Assembly (NCBI GenBank): GCA_013298075.1
Contig: JAAFJG010000020.1
Coordinates: 1-64,000 of the forward strand
DNA length: 64,000 bases
Direction of reading: 5' to 3'
DNA from: Cytophagales bacterium
GTDB taxonomy: Bacteria; Bacteroidota; Bacteroidia; Cytophagales; Microscillaceae
The stretch's first letter is position 1. Each line of letters begins with the position of its first letter. A program made the position numbers and the translations under genes. The notes below the pieces were generated by a model, which saw only the letters and a program-made list of their open reading frames with translations, searched no databases and was not told where the DNA came from. Shown here in pieces: positions 1 through 10,801 of this stretch.

Positions 1-25
1 AATTTTCTTTTTTTTAGATAAATAA

Positions 26-62
26 AAATGGATAGGACATATTTGAACTATCCATTTTTTTT
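26..62. terminator. Bidirectional hairpin terminator
   Basis: AAATGGATAG pairs with CTATCCATTT across a 12-nt loop and is followed by a run of T. It most likely ends a plus-strand gene lying left of the window; A-rich sequence on the other side lets it also work on the minus strand. Confidence 0.6.
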
Positions 63-113
63 GAATATTTTTAAACCAAAATTGATTCAATAATGTTGAT
101 TTTGATAAAATAT

Positions 114-146
114 AAAAAAGCCGATTTCAATGAAATTGGCTTTTCC
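114..146 (-). terminator. Hairpin terminator downstream of the DUF445 gene
   Basis: AAAAGCCGATTTCA pairs with TGAAATTGGCTTTT with almost no loop. Read on the minus strand the stem is followed by T residues, so it can end transcription of the DUF445 gene about 150 nt after its stop codon. The sequence between it and the gene (147-293) shows nothing else. Confidence 0.55.
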
Positions 147-293
147 GCTAAAATAATAAAGTGTTAAACAAGTGTGTTTCAATTTTGAGAAATGTATTAA
201 ATACATTTACATCTGTATATACTTTTAAGTACTGCAAACGTAACCATTTTTTTGAAATATTTTTTATTTATTTTTAAATATGCTTTTTAACGC

Positions 294-3200
294 TTATTTA
301 AGCAATTTTCCAACTCCTAAAATTCCAAAATCTATTGCCCAACCAAACAAAATTCCAAAAATAAATCCATATCCAATTAAATATACAAAATATTTTTCTG
401 CAAATCCATAAAATAATTTTTCTAATTGTTTTGGGTGCATTGCTCCAATTTCTCTTATCACAATGCTTCTAAAATCCAACGCATTCAAAATATCTAACAA
501 ATGTTCTCCTGTTGAGTTTAAAAACGTTTCTGAAAGTTTCTCTAAAATAAAATCTTTACTTTCATTGCTCAATAAAGTATCTATACCGCTTAATTGTTTG
601 CCCGCACTTTGCGTGAGCATTTTGAGTAAAAAATCTTGTGTATTTGGATTTTGTAACATTTCTACCAACGTTTTTGATAAATCTTGTTTCAAAATATCAA
701 TATTTATGACTTGCCCCAATTCATATTTTTTTAATCTTGCAAACATTAAATTCACAAAATTAGTTTTTGTATGCTCAAAAATATCTGTATCAATGACTGT
801 TTTTGTGATGTTTTTAGCAATATTTTCGATTTCATTTATATCAATATTTTGAAGAATTGTACCAATTTTAGCATTAAACAAATATTTTCCTATAATTTCA
901 GTAGATAATTTTGCTAATGGTTTTGCCAATTTTTCGATATTTTCCTGTTCATTCAAATGCGTTTTAAAATGCGTTAATATTTCCTCCAAACTTGGTGTAA
1001 GCACTATTTTTAGATGTGATAAAATATCAGCCGTATCATCTTTTAACAATCTATTCAAAGGAATTTTAAAGATTTTTTCTTCTAATAATAGATTTGTAAT
1101 TTGTTTTACTTTATTTCTAAAGCCTTGATTTTCAAAAATAGTTGTCAATTTTTGTTCTAATTTATCGGTTTGTAACAAAGTTGTTACTTCAAAATTCAAA
1201 GGTTTTTCGCCTAAAAGTTCTATTTTTTGTTTCAATAAAAACGATAATTCATATTTTTCTTGCCTTAAAAAATTAGGAATTCCTGTTGTTATTAAATTTT
1301 CTACGGTTTGTCTGATGCTATTTCCCGCTAAAAAAACCGCTAAACGACTTTCTTTTGTTATACCTTCGTATATTTTTTGGGTGATATTTATTTTGTTTTC
1401 TTGCAAATTTTTGATGATTAATTCGATACTATTTTGTAAAATTTGTGGTAAATTACTTTGTAAAAGTTCCAACAAACGCCCATTATTTATATCTTTTAAT
1501 ACCTTACTGTCCCCAAATTCTTTTTGAATATATTGATTGATAAATCCGACCAAACTATTTTTGACTTGTGGATTGTCTAATTGATTAAAAATAAATAAAA
1601 AAGTTTGTTCTTTTAAGTTTTCTTCTTGCTTTTCATTCAATAAATTATCTAAATTTTGAGATAAAGTATTTTCCAAAGTATTGGTAATAGAAGTCATATT
1701 GAGCATTTTCCACACTTTTTCAGTTTCAAAAAATTGTGTCAAATGAGGCAATTCGTGTGCTAACCAAATTCTTAAATCGGGTTCTATTTTTTCCAATGAA
1801 TTAATAGGAAAAATACTTCCAAAATCATTATCTTTTTCGATTACTTTGTTTACTCTCGATAAAATAAAGTTTTGTAATTGCTGATTGGCGTTTTCGCTTT
1901 GCAAATATTCATTCAAAATTTTCTCAAATCCTTCTGTTTTTAGGTTTGATAATGAATATTTTTTATTATTTTCTACTTGATTTTTTGTTTGCATTTCTAT
2001 GATTTGTGGGTTCAATAAATTAGTTTTGACACTATTTATTAGCCAATTTATCATACTTTCTTGGTTATTTTCTAACAAATTTTTTAATAATTGATAGTCA
2101 TCTTTGCTAATAAATTCCTTTATTTTTTTCAATATTTCAGGTTTATTGGCATTAAAATTTTGTTTTAAGCTTTCACTATTTAATAAATTTTCTCCAATAA
2201 ATCTTCCCATACTGATTGCAAATCGTCCTTTATTTTTGGCTAAAACACCGGGTGTAAAAGGTAAATTGATATTCAAAAAAGGAATTTTGATAGGTTTATA
2301 AGGTCTAAAAAGCATTTTAATTGCCAACCAATTTGTTCCCCAACCCGTAATTCCGTATGCAATGCCTGTAACAAATAACATCAACCAAACTGCTTGATAA
2401 TCTGGCATAATCAATAAACCTGCTCCCGTAATTGCTCCCAAAACCGCTCCAAACCAACTTAAAGGCTCTAATTCTTTACCCATCGCCCTATAAACTAAAT
2501 CTCTTAATTGGTCATTTCCTTGTCTACTAAGGCTTTTTTGTACCAATGCTTTGATATTTCCCTCTGTATATTTTTGAATATTTTCGCTTAAATGTGTTTG
2601 AATAGAGGCAGCCGTTCTTTCGCTTGTTGTTTCGTTTATAAAGGAAGGCAAAAGTTCGCTCACACTTTTTTGGCTATATTTTTGCCATTGTCCCATCAAA
2701 AACATATCTATTGCTTGCAAAATAAAAGGAACAAGTTGATTATTTTGCATATCCATTGGCAAAATTTTCCCTAAATTTTTGGTTGTAATATTTTTTTCTA
2801 TCTGTTCTATCAATATTTTTTCAAAAAATTCTTCGCTTTGTTGGATTCTTTTTTTGATAGAATTAGCCATATTTTCGCTAATTATTTCAATTTTTTCTGG
2901 ATTTAAAATATTTTTTAGGATATTTTGCAAACCATTTCCAAGATTATTTTTGATTTGATTTTGCGCCCAAGTAGTAAATTTTTCATCAAATAAAAATTTT
3001 TCTAAGAGGTATTTTTGTCTTATTTCTTTCCAAAATATTTGTAATTGTTTGGTAATTTTTTCGGTAGAAAACCAAGTATTTAAGGGTTTATCTAACCAAT
3101 TTTTCACCGTTGAAAAGTCCATTTTATCGGTTGCTCCTTGAATATTTCTCTTTAAAATAGGTGATAAAACGGTGATAATATTTTCTATTCCTATTTTTTT

Positions 3201-4505
3201 TATCAAGTCTCCTATCTTATTTTCTTGCAAATAATTCAAAATCATTTCCGTAACCTCAACAGAAAGTTGTCCGATATTTTGATTTTGTTTCTCAATTTCA
3301 GTAATAATTCTTTGTTCAATCTGCACATATTCCCCGATATTTCCTATAAAAATAGACGCTAAAAGTTGAGTAAAACCTGTTGCTTCTTGCTCAAAAGCCG
3401 TTTGAACTACATTTTCTAATTTATTTCTCCTTTCTTTTATCCAAGGAATTAGACTTGTTAATAAATCAGGAATATTTGTTTTCAAAAACTCTGTTAAACT
3501 TTTTGTTAATTTTTCAGACAATAAATCTGAAATTTTTGTATTTTCATTAGACAAAATATTCAATAAATATTTCAATAAAGTCGAAATAATATCTTCATTT
3601 ACTTCACTTTTAAATAGATTATCGACTTCATTTTTTAAAATGATAGGCAAATTTTCTACATTTTCTTCTGTCAAAAAACTACTAATAGATTGTTGAGAAA
3701 GTATTTCAGAAAGCCCAAAAAATAAATCTTTTAAGTCTAATTCTTGCTCAGCTGTATCCAAAATTTCATTCAAAATTCCTTCATAATTATGTTTCAAACT
3801 ATGATGCAAACCTCCTAAAACTCCTGATAAATTGTTAGAAAGTGTATCTAAAATTTCTGTGGGTAAAAAATTATTTAATGGTTTTTCGGCAATATTTTCT
3901 AAAATTTTTCTAATAAATGATTGCCAATTTATATCATTTCCCAAAAAATTTACTAATTCTTTTGATAAATTTTTAGAAATATGGGCGACTTGTGGCGTAG
4001 AAAGAACTTGATTTAAAGGTTGATTTTGTATGATTTGGGTATAAATATTTTGCAAAGGTGTTGCTAATTCTGTTTTCAAACGTGTTCTTATTGCCTCAAT
4101 ACTCGTTTGCAAACCTATAATTTCTCCTAATTTTATTTTTCCTGTTTCGCTTTGTGGTAATTCTGTATCAAAAAAATGAGTAAAAACTTTCGCGATTGCT
4201 TGCGAAAATGTATCTTTATCAATTTCTGTTTTGAGTGCTTTATGATGAATAACTTCGCTTTCGACTAATTTAGAAATACTTTGTTGAAATTGTTCTCTTT
4301 CTTTTACAATTACTCCACCTAAACTCCAATATTTATTTTCAGTGGTAATAATTTCTTTTTTGGTTTCAGGGTCTATATTTGTAACTTTTTTTGTTCCTGT
4401 TTTAAATTTAAAAAATTCTTGGAAAAGCATTTTGATAGCTAAATAATTGGTAGCATAACCCACCACAGTTCCCGCCAAAATTTTTGCAATGATATTTGAA
4501 AGCAT
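294..4505 (-). CDS. DUF445 family membrane protein, tandem duplicated (1403 aa)
   Basis: Two DUF445-type membrane signatures are present in one chain: GYATNYLAIKMLF near residue 16 and GWGTNWLAIKMLFRP near residue 720, the second preceded by a hydrophobic hairpin (about 682-715). A last hydrophobic segment lies at about 1375-1400. Between them are long amphipathic helical stretches with the motif-like phrases seen in this family. Most DUF445 proteins are 400-500 aa with a single signature, so this looks like an internal duplication or fusion. The molecular function of DUF445 is not established; a membrane-anchored structural or scaffolding role is only inference. The ATG start lies 35 nt downstream of a good -7 box, and the gene stands alone. 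Confidence 0.85.
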   Translation of the reverse strand: MLSNIIAKILAGTVVGYATNYLAIKMLFQEFFKFKTGTKKVTNIDPETKKEIITTENKYWSLGGVIVKEREQFQQSISKLVESEVIHHKALKTEIDKDTFSQAIAKVFTHFFDTELPQSETGKIKLGEIIGLQTSIEAIRTRLKTELATPLQNIYTQIIQNQPLNQVLSTPQVAHISKNLSKELVNFLGNDINWQSFIRKILENIAEKPLNNFLPTEILDTLSNNLSGVLGGLHHSLKHNYEGILNEILDTAEQELDLKDLFFGLSEILSQQSISSFLTEENVENLPIILKNEVDNLFKSEVNEDIISTLLKYLLNILSNENTKISDLLSEKLTKSLTEFLKTNIPDLLTSLIPWIKERRNKLENVVQTAFEQEATGFTQLLASIFIGNIGEYVQIEQRIITEIEKQNQNIGQLSVEVTEMILNYLQENKIGDLIKKIGIENIITVLSPILKRNIQGATDKMDFSTVKNWLDKPLNTWFSTEKITKQLQIFWKEIRQKYLLEKFLFDEKFTTWAQNQIKNNLGNGLQNILKNILNPEKIEIISENMANSIKKRIQQSEEFFEKILIEQIEKNITTKNLGKILPMDMQNNQLVPFILQAIDMFLMGQWQKYSQKSVSELLPSFINETTSERTAASIQTHLSENIQKYTEGNIKALVQKSLSRQGNDQLRDLVYRAMGKELEPLSWFGAVLGAITGAGLLIMPDYQAVWLMLFVTGIAYGITGWGTNWLAIKMLFRPYKPIKIPFLNINLPFTPGVLAKNKGRFAISMGRFIGENLLNSESLKQNFNANKPEILKKIKEFISKDDYQLLKNLLENNQESMINWLINSVKTNLLNPQIIEMQTKNQVENNKKYSLSNLKTEGFEKILNEYLQSENANQQLQNFILSRVNKVIEKDNDFGSIFPINSLEKIEPDLRIWLAHELPHLTQFFETEKVWKMLNMTSITNTLENTLSQNLDNLLNEKQEENLKEQTFLFIFNQLDNPQVKNSLVGFINQYIQKEFGDSKVLKDINNGRLLELLQSNLPQILQNSIELIIKNLQENKINITQKIYEGITKESRLAVFLAGNSIRQTVENLITTGIPNFLRQEKYELSFLLKQKIELLGEKPLNFEVTTLLQTDKLEQKLTTIFENQGFRNKVKQITNLLLEEKIFKIPLNRLLKDDTADILSHLKIVLTPSLEEILTHFKTHLNEQENIEKLAKPLAKLSTEIIGKYLFNAKIGTILQNIDINEIENIAKNITKTVIDTDIFEHTKTNFVNLMFARLKKYELGQVINIDILKQDLSKTLVEMLQNPNTQDFLLKMLTQSAGKQLSGIDTLLSNESKDFILEKLSETFLNSTGEHLLDILNALDFRSIVIREIGAMHPKQLEKLFYGFAEKYFVYLIGYGFIFGILFGWAIDFGILGVGKLLK

Positions 4506-4539
4506 TTTTTATATTTGTTTTTTAATGTTAATTTTTTTG

Positions 4540-4547
4540 CAAAGATA
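4540..4547 (-). promoter_or_regulatory. -7 promoter box TATCTTTG for the DUF445 gene
   Basis: Minus-strand TATCTTTG matches the Bacteroidota TAnnTTTG element and lies 35 nt upstream of the ATG. No clear -33 TTG was found. Confidence 0.55.
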
Positions 4548-4596
4548 AAGTAAAAATATTGTTTTGCAAAATATTTATTTTTATCCAATCATAAAC

Positions 4597-4636
4597 AAAA
4601 AAATACGCAAAAAACTTTCGTTCTTTGCGTATTTTT
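4597..4636 (-). terminator. Hairpin terminator of the T9SS protein gene
   Basis: AAAATACGCAAA and TTTGCGTATTTTTG form a strong stem with T-runs on both sides, about 30 nt beyond the minus-strand stop codon at 4667. Confidence 0.65.
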
Positions 4637-4666
4637 GTCTATCCAAAGGCAATTTATTTTTTATGA

Positions 4667-7600
4667 TTATCTTTTGATAACTTTTAATAATGAATTGTTA
4701 CCTTTTTTGTTTTCTATCAAAATAAAATACATACCATTCGCCCAATTTGCTGCTTTCAACGTTTTGATTTCATTTGTATTTGTGATTTCAAAAGATTCTT
4801 CTTCTGTGATTTGTCCTTTGTTATCCAAAATAGTCAAACGATAATTTCCCTCAAATCCATTGTCAAATTTAAGATTAAAATTACCATTTATATCTGTTCC
4901 GGGATTAGGATAAACATTCACATAAGATTTTGAAACTTCATATAAAGCATTCGGATTATCCAAAATGACTCCGCTCACTGGTATCGTAGCTGTTCCCGAA
5001 GTCGCATCACTCAAAACCGTTACAATACCATTTACACTTCCTAAAAGTGCTGTAATAGTCGGTGCAAAAGTTACGGTTACATCTTGAAAAGCACCTGCTG
5101 CTATCGTTCCCGAAAACGCACCACTAAAATATTGTGGAAAAGTAATTCCTGTTACGGCAATGGCTTGCGTGCCCGTGTTTGCGATGCGCATAATTCTTGT
5201 CTCAGTCTGTAATCGCAATACATCTCCGAAGGCTAAATTTCCTGTAACATTGATAATTTTTGTTGAGAATGGATTAACTGTCAAAATATAATTTTTAGTT
5301 ACCACACAACCATTCGCATCTGTTGCCGTAAAAGTAAGATTTGTTGCACCTGTTATCGTTGTTGTTCCGTTAATCGCACCACTCGAAAACGTTAAGCCTG
5401 CTGGCAATGTTCCCGTTGTTAAAACGATTGTATAAGGAGAAACGCCACCCGTTACACTGATATTTTGAGCATAACTTACCGTTGCCGTTGATGATGTTAA
5501 GGCGTTTGGATTGAATACAAGCGTTCCGCAAGCCGCATTGATAACGATTGAATAAGTAGTCGTTCCTGAACAGCCATTCGCATCTGTTGCCGAAATAGTA
5601 ACGTTAGATGTGCCTGTTGCTGTGGGAGTTCCTGAAATAGAACCACTATTTAAAGTCAATCCTGCTGGCAAAGTTCCTGTTACAACCGCAAAAGTATAAG
5701 GAGCAACGCCACCAGTTACTGTCAAAGTTGTTGAAACATATTGACTATTTACATTGCCCACTGGAAGTTGTGCAGGGTTCAATGAAATGGCTGGACAAGG
5801 GGCATTAAATACTAAACTATAATTTTTAGTAGTACTACAAATACCTTGCGTTACTCTTATTACAATGGCAAAAGTTCCGATTTGTGTTGTTGTACCTGAA
5901 ATCAAACCATTAGCATCAATCGTAATGCCTGTTGGCAATGTTCCACTATCCAAACTCCAAACAATAGCAGCAGTCAAACCTGTGTAATTTGTTTGTGATA
6001 ATTGTTGAGAATAAGCTGCATTTTGTACGCCATTTGGGAAAGTATTAGGAGTAATTCCTGCACTATTTGTTATACAAGTAGTCGTTAAAGTATAAGCCTG
6101 TGAAGACGAACATAGCCCTGCTGATTGCGAAACCAAAATAGTAAAAGTTGCCGTTCCTATTGCCGTTATCGTTCCTGAAATTTCTCCTGTTGTTGTATTT
6201 AAACTTAATCCTGCTGGCAAACTTCCCACGCTCACGCTATATGTAATGGGTTGTGTATTGCCCGAAACATTCACCATTTGGCTATATGCTTGATTAGGCA
6301 ATGGATTTGTTAATGACGCTGGACTGATTACTAAAGTTGGACAAGCTGTTACTATTGAATAAGTTTTAGGAATACTACAAATACCATTCGTAATCGATAC
6401 TGTGAAGTTAGAAGTACCCGTTGCAGTAGGCGTTCCTGAGATTACTCCCGCATTATTCATACTCAAACCTGCAGGCAATGAACCTGTTGAAACCGACCAA
6501 GTAACCACTCCTGATAATCCTGTTTGTGATAAAGTTTGTGGATAGGCTGTTCCTATGGTTGCATTTGGCAATGTATTAGGTGTAAATGTAACATTGGCAC
6601 AAGCAATTACTAAATTATAATTAATAGTAGCAAAACAATTACTTGCTCCTCCTGTTCCCGTTACCGTTACTGTTATTGTTGTATTACTTGTTGCCGTTGG
6701 CGTTCCTGAAATAACTCCTGTATTGGCATCTATCACCAAAGGAGAAGGCAAACCTGTAGCAGACCAAACGACTGTGCCTACTAATCCTGTTTGTGAAATT
6801 GTTGCATTATACGCAGTACTTACTAATCCTGATGGCAAAGTTGTTGGAGAAATAGTAATGGTTGTTGGGCAACTCACAACGATTGTATAGGCTTTTGTTT
6901 GTAAACAAGAACCTTGAGCTACTTGTATCGTAAAATTAGAAGTTCCAATGGTAGTAGCCGTTCCTGAAATAACTCCTGTACTTGCGTTCAAAGTTAAACC
7001 AGCAGGAAGCGTTCCCGCACTTACACTCCAAACAATGCCCGCCCCACTTAAACCAGTTTGTGCTAAGGTTTGATTGTATGTATTATTGATTATAGCATTT
7101 GGTAAACTTGCATTTGTAATAGCAATAGTTGGACAGACTTCTATGATTTGTACATCATCAATAAATAAATTAAATTGGTCAGCATCACTATATGCTTTAA
7201 AACCTACATAATAATTTCCTGAAATAGTGGGTACAATCCCTGTACAAGTAGCGGTTTGATAAGTATTGTTGTCAATATTATCATTATTAAAAATGCTATT
7301 TGCTACTAACATAGAAGCGTTTGCTTGTGCATTTCCCCATCTTACTTCTAATTTCTCTACATAGCTAGATGATCCAGATTTGAATTTGAAAGTAACATTA
7401 TAAGTTCTTCCAGCCACCATACTTAAAGCAGGCGTATAAACCCAATCATTTGCTGCATTTGTAGAATTATAATTATATACTAAAGAATTGGGTGCAGAAG
7501 ATGCGCCAGTCAATGTATTAGCATTTTTCCAAGTATTATTGTCAGCATTTACATTTTCTACTAACCAACCACAAGGCAAACTACTATTGGTAGGATTAAC

Positions 7601-10390
7601 TGCATTTGTGGGAATTGGTGAAGTTGTGGTTGTATTTGTGGTAGTTATTGCATCAAAATTTTCATTGTAAGGAAAAACATTGATACCATTAAATACATTT
7701 AATTGTGCGGCTATCGAATTAGCAGATAAACCACTTATCGAACAAGTTACTACACAACGATACCAAGTAGTTTGTGAAGGAGCAGGAGCATTATATGTAT
7801 TGTTAGTGGCACTCGCTACGTTTGTAAAACCTGTGGTTGCATTGGTAGTTGATGATTGCCATTGATACGTCAAACCAGCTGCGATGGTAACTCCTGATAA
7901 AGATAAATTAGTAGTTGCACATGCCAAAGTTATAGCAGGTAAAGATGTTCCCGCATTAGGAGTACCTGTGCAAGGTAAGACAATATTTACATTATCCAAA
8001 CCAATATCTGTACTTCCAAAATCAGCCGTTGCTTTAAAACGAATGACAGTAGTAGCCGAAGTACTTGTAATATTTGCCGTAACATTTGTCCAATTCATTA
8101 CATTTCCTAAAATTGTAGGAGAAGAAACTAAAGGGCTAAAATTAGCACCTCCATCAGTAGAAATAAATAGTTCTAACGCATCTGTTCCGTTTACATCGAT
8201 ATAGTCAAAAGACAATAATTTATTGCTCGCATTGCTTGCATTTACATATAAATCTAAAGTTCCTACTAATCCACTGCTTGCTTGCCCGCTATGAAAACGT
8301 GCTGAACGCATACTTGCTTGGGAGCCTGTAGGAGAATAAAGATACCCTGTAAGATTTCCCCAACCACTTAAAGCTGCCGTTGTATTATCTGCTCTCCAAG
8401 AGTTATTTCCAGAGACAGGTGTATTTTTCCAAGAAGCATCAGGCAGTTCTTCGCCCAAAGGAGCAACGTTACAAGAAGTTATCCATTGGTTTTCAAAAGT
8501 TTGTGTATAAGGTAATGTGGCGTAAGTTGATGCTAATACGGTTACAATGATAGGAGTCGAATTACTACTACCAAAACCCGCACACGTAATTACACAACGA
8601 TATTGCGTGGTTGTAATGGGTGAAACTGTATAAGTAGGAGAAATTGCTCCTGCAATATCAACCCAAGAACCATTGTTAGATTGCCATTGATACGAAATAC
8701 CTAAACCTGCCGTATTTCCTGTCAATGATAAATCTACATTACCACTACAAATTGAAGTTTGAGAGGCATTAGTTATACCAGCAGTAGGCAAAGCAGTACA
8801 AGCCGTTGTAATTGATATATTATCTAAACCAATATCAGCCGCACCACTTCCAAAATCTCCTGTGGCTTTGAAACGAATAACGCCTGTGGTAGTTGTACTT
8901 GCAATATCTGCCGTAATGTATGTCCAAGACGTAACTGCAGTACCACCCACAGCCATAGCAGGCGTAGAAGTAAGTGGATTAAAAGTTAGTCCACCATCAG
9001 TAGAAAGTAATAATTCTAATTTATCACCATTTGTGAAGTTACTCGTAGGATTGATATAATAAAAACCTAATTGTTTTGTGCCTGCAGTACTTAAATTTAC
9101 GTATAAATCTAATGTTCCTACTCCATTACTTGTTACATCAAACGAGTGAAAACGAGCAGAACGATTGCCACTTTGAGCTGCTGGGGAATACATACCAAAT
9201 GTACCACTCCAACCACTCAAAACCGTTGTTGTGTTATCAGCGCGCCAAGAAGCATTGCCAGATAGAGGATTATTTCTCCAAGAATTATCAGGAATTGCCT
9301 CTCCAAAAGGCGATACATTACACGTACTCGACCATTGATTTTCAAATGATTGTGTATATGGAACGGTTGCATAAGTAGGGGCAGTTACGGTAATTGTAAT
9401 AGGTGTTGAATTGGCTGTATTTCCAAATCCCGAACAATTTACTACACAACGATATTGTGTGGTTACTAAAGGAGTAACTACTGCTGTTTGAGAAGTTGAA
9501 CCGCTAATATCTGTCCAAATCATTCCATCAGGTGATGATTGCCATTGATAAGTTATACTAGAAGCAATAGTGCCTCCTATTAAAGATAAAGTAACAGAAT
9601 TACCACAAGTAGTAGTGGAATTAGAGGCGGTTGTGCCTGCAACTGGTGTAGCATTACAAGCGACAGGTGTCATAAATGTATAAGTAAGTCCTACTACAGG
9701 CACTGTGGGGGTTGTACCACTAAAGTACATACTTGAACTATTGCTTGTGCCTGTGGTTGAATTTATCCAACTTCCACCTGTTTCTGTAATACTTCTATTA
9801 TTTACATTGGCAGGAAAAGTATTATTAGCACCACGCAATCCTACTTGGATATTATCCAGAGAACTATCAGTAGAAGCAGTGATAGTTCCACCATAAATAT
9901 ATTTAATTTCTCCATTGGTTGTATTTAGCCTTGCTTGAAAACTAATTCTCTCCCCTTCTACATTATAACGTCTTACATCTGTCCATTGTACAATAATTTC
10001 ATTCCCTACTTGTTGCCAATGAATCCCTGGCGTTCCAGATGCTGCTTGGTTTAAATCTTGCCCAAAAGGTGAAATAGCCACTTGATAAATATCAGTACTG
10101 CTAATCGGTCTGTAAGTAGCAGGAGTAGGTTCGGTAGTACCTAATACTAAAAATCCATTCGTATTCACATACATCTGCGTATAAGCAGTGCCATTAAAAG
10201 TGAATGAGGGAATGGTGATAGCAGACGAATTATCATCATCAAAAGTTCCTGTAAAAAGTACAGTACCACCCGTAATAGGCGTATAAGTACCTGCGGTTTG
10301 TGTGAATGTATATGCACTCACTTGTGCGAATGTTTTTTGTATATTCAACAAGAAACACAGCATAAAAAACCAGTAAAATAGTTTTTTCAT
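4667..10390 (-). CDS. Giant secreted T9SS-sorted protein with Ig-like repeats (1907 aa)
   Basis: A signal peptide (residues 1-22, ending TFAQ) is followed by an N-terminal jelly-roll-like region. Two near-repeated modules follow, beginning PYTQSFENQW and PYTQTFENQW, each ending DIGLDN. They are interleaved with Ig/PKD-like domains carrying the phrase TYQWQSS and paired cysteines. A further FPYNENFD module precedes seven consecutive putative-Ig (He_PIG) repeats at about 1085-1705. Each repeat starts with a Cys and carries TLPAGL and GxISGT. An ASH-like domain follows at about 1710-1810. The last ~85 residues form a T9SS C-terminal sorting domain (VYPNPG near 1825, then GMYFILIENKKG and a final KVIKR). 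It is therefore exported by Sec, passed through T9SS and attached to or released from the cell surface. An adhesin-like role is inferred; no enzymatic motif is visible. Confidence 0.9.
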   Translation of the reverse strand: MKKLFYWFFMLCFLLNIQKTFAQVSAYTFTQTAGTYTPITGGTVLFTGTFDDDNSSAITIPSFTFNGTAYTQMYVNTNGFLVLGTTEPTPATYRPISSTDIYQVAISPFGQDLNQAASGTPGIHWQQVGNEIIVQWTDVRRYNVEGERISFQARLNTTNGEIKYIYGGTITASTDSSLDNIQVGLRGANNTFPANVNNRSITETGGSWINSTTGTSNSSSMYFSGTTPTVPVVGLTYTFMTPVACNATPVAGTTASNSTTTCGNSVTLSLIGGTIASSITYQWQSSPDGMIWTDISGSTSQTAVVTPLVTTQYRCVVNCSGFGNTANSTPITITVTAPTYATVPYTQSFENQWSSTCNVSPFGEAIPDNSWRNNPLSGNASWRADNTTTVLSGWSGTFGMYSPAAQSGNRSARFHSFDVTSNGVGTLDLYVNLSTAGTKQLGFYYINPTSNFTNGDKLELLLSTDGGLTFNPLTSTPAMAVGGTAVTSWTYITADIASTTTTGVIRFKATGDFGSGAADIGLDNISITTACTALPTAGITNASQTSICSGNVDLSLTGNTAGLGISYQWQSNNGSWVDIAGAISPTYTVSPITTTQYRCVITCAGFGSSNSTPIIVTVLASTYATLPYTQTFENQWITSCNVAPLGEELPDASWKNTPVSGNNSWRADNTTAALSGWGNLTGYLYSPTGSQASMRSARFHSGQASSGLVGTLDLYVNASNASNKLLSFDYIDVNGTDALELFISTDGGANFSPLVSSPTILGNVMNWTNVTANITSTSATTVIRFKATADFGSTDIGLDNVNIVLPCTGTPNAGTSLPAITLACATTNLSLSGVTIAAGLTYQWQSSTTNATTGFTNVASATNNTYNAPAPSQTTWYRCVVTCSISGLSANSIAAQLNVFNGINVFPYNENFDAITTTNTTTTSPIPTNAVNPTNSSLPCGWLVENVNADNNTWKNANTLTGASSAPNSLVYNYNSTNAANDWVYTPALSMVAGRTYNVTFKFKSGSSSYVEKLEVRWGNAQANASMLVANSIFNNDNIDNNTYQTATCTGIVPTISGNYYVGFKAYSDADQFNLFIDDVQIIEVCPTIAITNASLPNAIINNTYNQTLAQTGLSGAGIVWSVSAGTLPAGLTLNASTGVISGTATTIGTSNFTIQVAQGSCLQTKAYTIVVSCPTTITISPTTLPSGLVSTAYNATISQTGLVGTVVWSATGLPSPLVIDANTGVISGTPTATSNTTITVTVTGTGGASNCFATINYNLVIACANVTFTPNTLPNATIGTAYPQTLSQTGLSGVVTWSVSTGSLPAGLSMNNAGVISGTPTATGTSNFTVSITNGICSIPKTYSIVTACPTLVISPASLTNPLPNQAYSQMVNVSGNTQPITYSVSVGSLPAGLSLNTTTGEISGTITAIGTATFTILVSQSAGLCSSSQAYTLTTTCITNSAGITPNTFPNGVQNAAYSQQLSQTNYTGLTAAIVWSLDSGTLPTGITIDANGLISGTTTQIGTFAIVIRVTQGICSTTKNYSLVFNAPCPAISLNPAQLPVGNVNSQYVSTTLTVTGGVAPYTFAVVTGTLPAGLTLNSGSISGTPTATGTSNVTISATDANGCSGTTTYSIVINAACGTLVFNPNALTSSTATVSYAQNISVTGGVSPYTIVLTTGTLPAGLTFSSGAINGTTTITGATNLTFTATDANGCVVTKNYILTVNPFSTKIINVTGNLAFGDVLRLQTETRIMRIANTGTQAIAVTGITFPQYFSGAFSGTIAAGAFQDVTVTFAPTITALLGSVNGIVTVLSDATSGTATIPVSGVILDNPNALYEVSKSYVNVYPNPGTDINGNFNLKFDNGFEGNYRLTILDNKGQITEEESFEITNTNEIKTLKAANWANGMYFILIENKKGNNSLLKVIKR

Positions 10391-10437
10391 TTGTAATTTT
10401 TTGAAATGTTTAATAATCAGACTAATAAATTATAACG

Positions 10438-10445
10438 CAAAGATA
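10438..10445 (-). promoter_or_regulatory. -7 promoter box TATCTTTG for the T9SS protein gene
   Basis: Minus-strand TATCTTTGCG lies 48 nt upstream of the ATG and fits the TAnnTTTG consensus. Confidence 0.55.
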
Positions 10446-10577
10446 CAAAAAAAATCAAAATAAATTAGAAATGACTCATTTATTTTGATTTTTTAGATGT
10501 AATTTAGAATATTTTTGAATAAGAATACATAATTTCACTTATTTTTAGAAGTAAAATTGTTTTTTTACGATATATTA

Positions 10578-10740
10578 TTACTCTTTTATAAGTTTATGCA
10601 CAAATTTTTGTTGGTTTGTATTGATTTCTAAAAAATACATTCCTTTCGATAAATTGGGTAAATATTGATTTAAAGCTTCGTTGATTTATGATAAATTACC
10701 ACGATTATCTAACAAAATTTTCCGTTTACTCTGGTTGTAA
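10578..10740 (-). pseudogene. Remnant of a T9SS C-terminal sorting domain
   Basis: Minus-strand translation ending at 10578 reads KILLDNRGNLS, a stop, then about 28 residues including YLPNLSKGMYFLEINTN and a final HKLIKE. This is the signature of a T9SS type A sorting domain (ILDnxG followed by GMYfl). An internal stop and no upstream reading frame show that only the tail of a former secreted protein survives. It lies upstream of the giant T9SS gene in the same orientation. Confidence 0.6.
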
Positions 10741-10801
10741 AATATAATCTATCAATATTTTTTGTATCTCAAATTTTTTTATTTTTTTGTTTGATAAATA
10801 A

